From Corylus avellana (lineage: Eukaryota; Streptophyta; Magnoliopsida; Fagales; Betulaceae): a stretch of DNA of 64,000 nucleotides. Numbering within the stretch: position 1 is the first letter of the stretch; every line of letters begins with the position of its first letter. Below, in pieces: positions 60,801 to 64,000 of this stretch. A model generated the notes under the pieces. The model saw only the letters and a program-made list of their open reading frames with translations. It did not search any database and was not told where the DNA came from. Both the position numbers and the translations under genes were made by a program. The stretch spans positions 8,113,540 to 8,177,539 of the forward strand of contig NC_081545.1 in NCBI RefSeq assembly GCF_901000735.1. The letters are read 5' to 3'.

Positions 60801-63666
60801 TGGAAAGTTGTCTCCTTTTCGTATATACTGCATTCTTGTGCTCTTTAAATTCTAACGTGCAAATTTCTGTCGTCTCCTCAGGAAGGTTGCCACACATTTC
60901 GTGGGGGATTTTGGAACTACTTTAGCATGGGTAAGGGTACTCCCTTGGAGTCCTGGACAAAAACTGTAACATAGTTAGGCTGTAAAATTTTTATTTTTCC
61001 TAATTATGAATGCATTTAAAGTGTATTACAATGTCTAATATTCTTCGCATTTCAAAATTTCCTTTCCTTTTATCCTTTTTTCCTCAGATTTCTTAACACT
61101 TATCTTCTTTTCTGTGTAAGAGTTAAACCAATACATATGATGTTGTAGAGGAGATAAGTTTTAACATTCAAAAGGAGCCTAGTTATTCATATGACATCTT
61201 TATAAAATAACAGCCAATAATAGAAACATTAAATTCCTTTGTGAGCGTTAGTTTGGAATTTCAGTTAATTGCCTCTTGTTCATCATTATATTTTATAACA
61301 AAAGAGATTAGGAACTTAGAATTATAAGTTTCTTTCTTTCTTTACTCCCCACTTAATTTTTATGATTAAAATCTTTTAACTATCTTGTAGACTTTTCATC
61401 AGTATATCAAGTTTTAGAATAACTTGTGATCTGTTGTCTGCAGGAATGGACGCTCAAGTTTCATACGCATTTCATTCTGAGCGAAAGTTGCATCCTGAAA
61501 AATTTAAGAACCAGTTAATTAATCAGGTATTGCTCTTCTTTCTGTCCTTTTAATGCTGATTCTTGAACATCTACAATATTTATACTCAAAATGGACATGT
61601 AGAACTTTTTTGTGTTAAATCTCTTTTTTTTTTATTTTTTCTTGCAGTGTTTGGTAATTTACTACATTATGATTTTCAGAAAAAAAAAAAATTAAATGAA
61701 GAAATCTAATACTTTTATTAAAGATTTTTTTTTTTTTTTTTGAGGGTAGGATGTCAACTGTTGATGTCAGTTGCTCTTCCATATGGATTTACTGAGACGT
61801 TTTTGAAGTTTGAGAATACACATATTTGTAATTAGATGGCTTGATGGACGATATTAATAAGCAAAATATTCAGATGACACTTGTGGCATGGATGTGCCTG
61901 GAATGTACATTTTAGTATGGATAATTGCATTGAACGCCTGCAAGACAATAAGAATTTATAGAATGCAGTGATATGTCTACCTTTTCCATGATCAAATATC
62001 TGCTTGCCACTTTTGGTCAATTGATTATAATCATACATAAAAGATATGGACTTTGTATCACTGTCCACATTTGTATATGTTGACGGTGTGCCTTGAATCT
62101 TATGTGTGGGCCCTACTGCTATTCCTTTTTGCTTTTGGGTTTTGGAGACAAATCCAAGATAGACTTGTATTAGGAAGGGCTACTAACCGACTTTACCCTT
62201 TATATATAAGGTTGTGTTTTCAACCTTGTAGAGTGGGTGCTTAGTGTGAGCCGCAGAGTTGAGAATTAGTTCTTATTGCTTGCCATGCATGAAAGAAAAA
62301 GGAGGATCCTATTTTCTTTTTGGGATTGAAGCGCCACACGACAATCAACACAGAGTCGCACAAAATCAAGCTGTTAACTTTGAGAAAAGGTGGGCTGCTG
62401 TGTGTGATAGAAGAGGGCGCTGACTGTTTTCTTTTTGGCTTTGGTGGAGCCTAAACAAGAGAGAAAAAGAAATGGTGCTACTATAGAAGAGAAAAAAAAA
62501 AATAGAAGAGACCAGCTACCATCTTGTCCAAGCAAAGGAAGAAGAGGTTGTATTCCTGTCTTTTGTTTTCTCATTTGAGAAAAATCTCTATTGTGTGATA
62601 GTGAGATTTGGATGTATTAGGGCTTTGGGGTCTGAGTGATTTTCTTTCTACTATATTTTTGTACTCCATTTTTAATAGTGAATTTATTCGTGATTGCCTT
62701 CGCCAGTGGACATACCTCACATTGAGGGAAAACTTAAATCTTGGTGTTATTTTGTGTGATTGTTCTTGCCTTATTTAACCATAATTGTGATCGTATTTTT
62801 GTACAAGAGTAAAGTCAAGTAATTTCAAAGGAATTTTCCTTATAATTTCCTTGTCTAAGTTTATGCAGTGTTTATGTAGCTTGACTGGTACTTCTCTGAT
62901 GACTTGCATTAATTTCTTTATTAAGATGTTAACAGTTGATAATGCATTTAAGTTCTTTGCTAAATCTAGAAGACTGATGATGGATGTGTGGTTTCTATCT
63001 CCAAATTTGCTTGACCTACACTTTGAGAAACTTGGATGGGATTGTATTGCATAACAATGCTGTTTAAATAGTTCTTATGCCTTTCGTCCTTTGAGGGCTT
63101 CCCTGGTTGTCCCATTGACATTTAAATTGGTTTGTTATGTTTTGTATATACTTTTTTGAGCAAATTTGTTACTACGAATAATGCAACTTATAAATTGAGA
63201 ATTTTTATTTTGATGGACTCAGAAGATGATATACATGTTTGCCTTGGATACTATAGACAAAATTAATAGAGCCATTAAAATTTCATGAAACAACCAAACA
63301 GGCCCTAAGATTGGAGTTTTGTTATGTACAAAGATGAATTCTTTAGCCTTCTTACAATATTTCCATACAGTGTTATTTTGTTTGATTTGTTGTAAATAAA
63401 TTATTTGGAATTTGACATAACCTTGTCTGATGTAAATCCTGCAAAATGTGCTTCTTTTTTTTTTTATTGGTTTGTTAAGGAACTTGTTATCATTTAGTTA
63501 TTAACGGGTTCCTGCATGTTTTCACATTAAAGTTATATTTCTTAAACATAAGTGCTACTTATTCCCTCCTTTTATTATTATTACTCAATTTTCAAAATCA
63601 GAGTACTTATGCAAAGCTTGGATGTACGCAAGGATGGTTTATGGCTCCACTTTTTCATCCTTCCGG
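57843..63666 (+). CDS. Diacylglycerol kinase, DGK5/6-like (5' part, runs off the window)
   Basis: Eight coding exons, all GT-AG and in frame: 57843-58040, 58134-58250, 58380-58508, 58988-59073, 59642-59765, 60882-60930, 61444-61526 and 63602-63666. The start is [20 protein letters not shown]. The DAGK catalytic domain shows [14 protein letters not shown], the nucleotide-binding [14 protein letters not shown] and [20 protein letters not shown]. The accessory domain begins [20 protein letters not shown] and [12 protein letters not shown]. No C1 domains or N-terminal membrane helix, which fits plant cluster III (Arabidopsis DGK5/DGK6). The enzyme phosphorylates diacylglycerol to phosphatidic acid; AtDGK5 is known to act in immune lipid signalling. 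The last third of the gene is beyond 64000. Confidence 0.93.
62078..62805 (+). mobile_element. Solo LTR in intron 7 of the DGK gene
   Basis: Begins TGTTGACGG and ends ATTTTTGTACA. It matches the LTRs of the Tnt1-type Copia at 41819-48306 along its length (for example ACCGACTTTA, TAGTGAGATTTG, CCTTATTTAACCATAATTGTG, GATCG). No internal retrotransposon sequence follows. The 5-base flanks (GTATA, AGAGT) do not match, so the ends may have decayed. Confidence 0.8.
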
Positions 63667-63694
63667 GTGAGTACAAAGATATGGCTCATTAAAC

Positions 63695-64000
63695 AAGGAA
63701 ATATAATGCTTATGAGGTCTCTGAGGTATCACTTTTTATCAAATCACTCCATAAGGTTTAAGTTTTATCAATTTACTCCCCACAGTTCCAATTATTATCA
63801 CATAGATCCTTCCACTAGGGCTCTGTTAATTTTTTAACGTCCATGCTGCCTAATAGCCAATTAAAAGCCAATATGTCTCACAATATCACAGTCAGCATGA
63901 CTACTCTGTTTGAACAACTCTGGTTTGCCACACCATGCCATGTCATCAAAATTTAAATTAAAAAAAAAAAAAAAAGGACAACAAATCACCCCAAAAATGC
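63695..64000. repeat. Probable end of a MULE/MITE-type repeat in intron 8
   Basis: GCTTATGAGGTCTCTGAGGTATCAC and the following lines resemble the style of the inverted ends of the MULE at 47339-47951 (for example ATGAGGTCTCTG, and TTAACGT near a GTTAATTTTTTAACG). It runs off the window, so boundaries are unknown. Confidence 0.35.

Overview
This is nuclear plant DNA. Genes have GT-AG introns, resistance-gene TIR exons, an SRK-type receptor-kinase catalytic domain, a plant BAHD acyltransferase family and a plant diacylglycerol kinase, and everything between is packed with plant transposons. Protein style suggests a woody rosid (possibly Fagales); I cannot name the species. Four runs of exactly 100 N (117-216, 20524-20623, 36341-36440, 51070-51169) are scaffold gaps, so the window is several contigs: C1 217-20523, C2 20624-36340, C3 36441-51069, C4 51170-64000.

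C1 carries, on the minus strand, two copies of a unit made of a TIR exon, a truncated NB-ARC exon and a spliced SRK-type kinase (15728-20039 and 217-1993), with a BAHD malonyltransferase-like gene (12245-13642) between them. C2 carries the same genes in the opposite orientation (kinase 21201-22838, BAHD 24575-25972, TIR/NB/kinase 31503-34498), so C1 and C2 read as a large inverted repeat. The turning point is a gap, and the last bases of C1 match the first bases of C3. I think C2 is more likely the alternative haplotype, scaffolded backwards, than a true inverted duplication. With C2 set aside, the minus-strand order is BAHD3 (38395-39798), chimera b, BAHD1, chimera a: a tandem array.

The most unusual content is this TIR / partial NB / kinase arrangement. 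The kinase exons splice in frame into a complete catalytic domain in two copies (b and a'), no lectin ectodomain or membrane span is visible upstream, and a phase-compatible splice from the NB exon to the kinase exists. All NB copies share an altered P-loop (Asp for the Gly before Lys).

Transposons form datable nests. In C1 a hAT-like element (3092-10119) holds a CACTA element (3296-5223) and a second hAT-like element (5439-9811); the latter holds a truncated Copia whose LTR holds a third hAT-like element. C2 has the same outer nest with the CACTA and third hAT sites empty. C3 has a decayed Tnt1-type Copia (41819-48306) broken by a hAT element and a MULE. C3-C4 have a MULE (49831-56440), with a possible captured exon, that contains a young Copia (50275-55601). 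The right end holds the 5' part of a diacylglycerol kinase gene (plus strand, seven introns inside the window, running off the end), with a solo LTR in intron 7.
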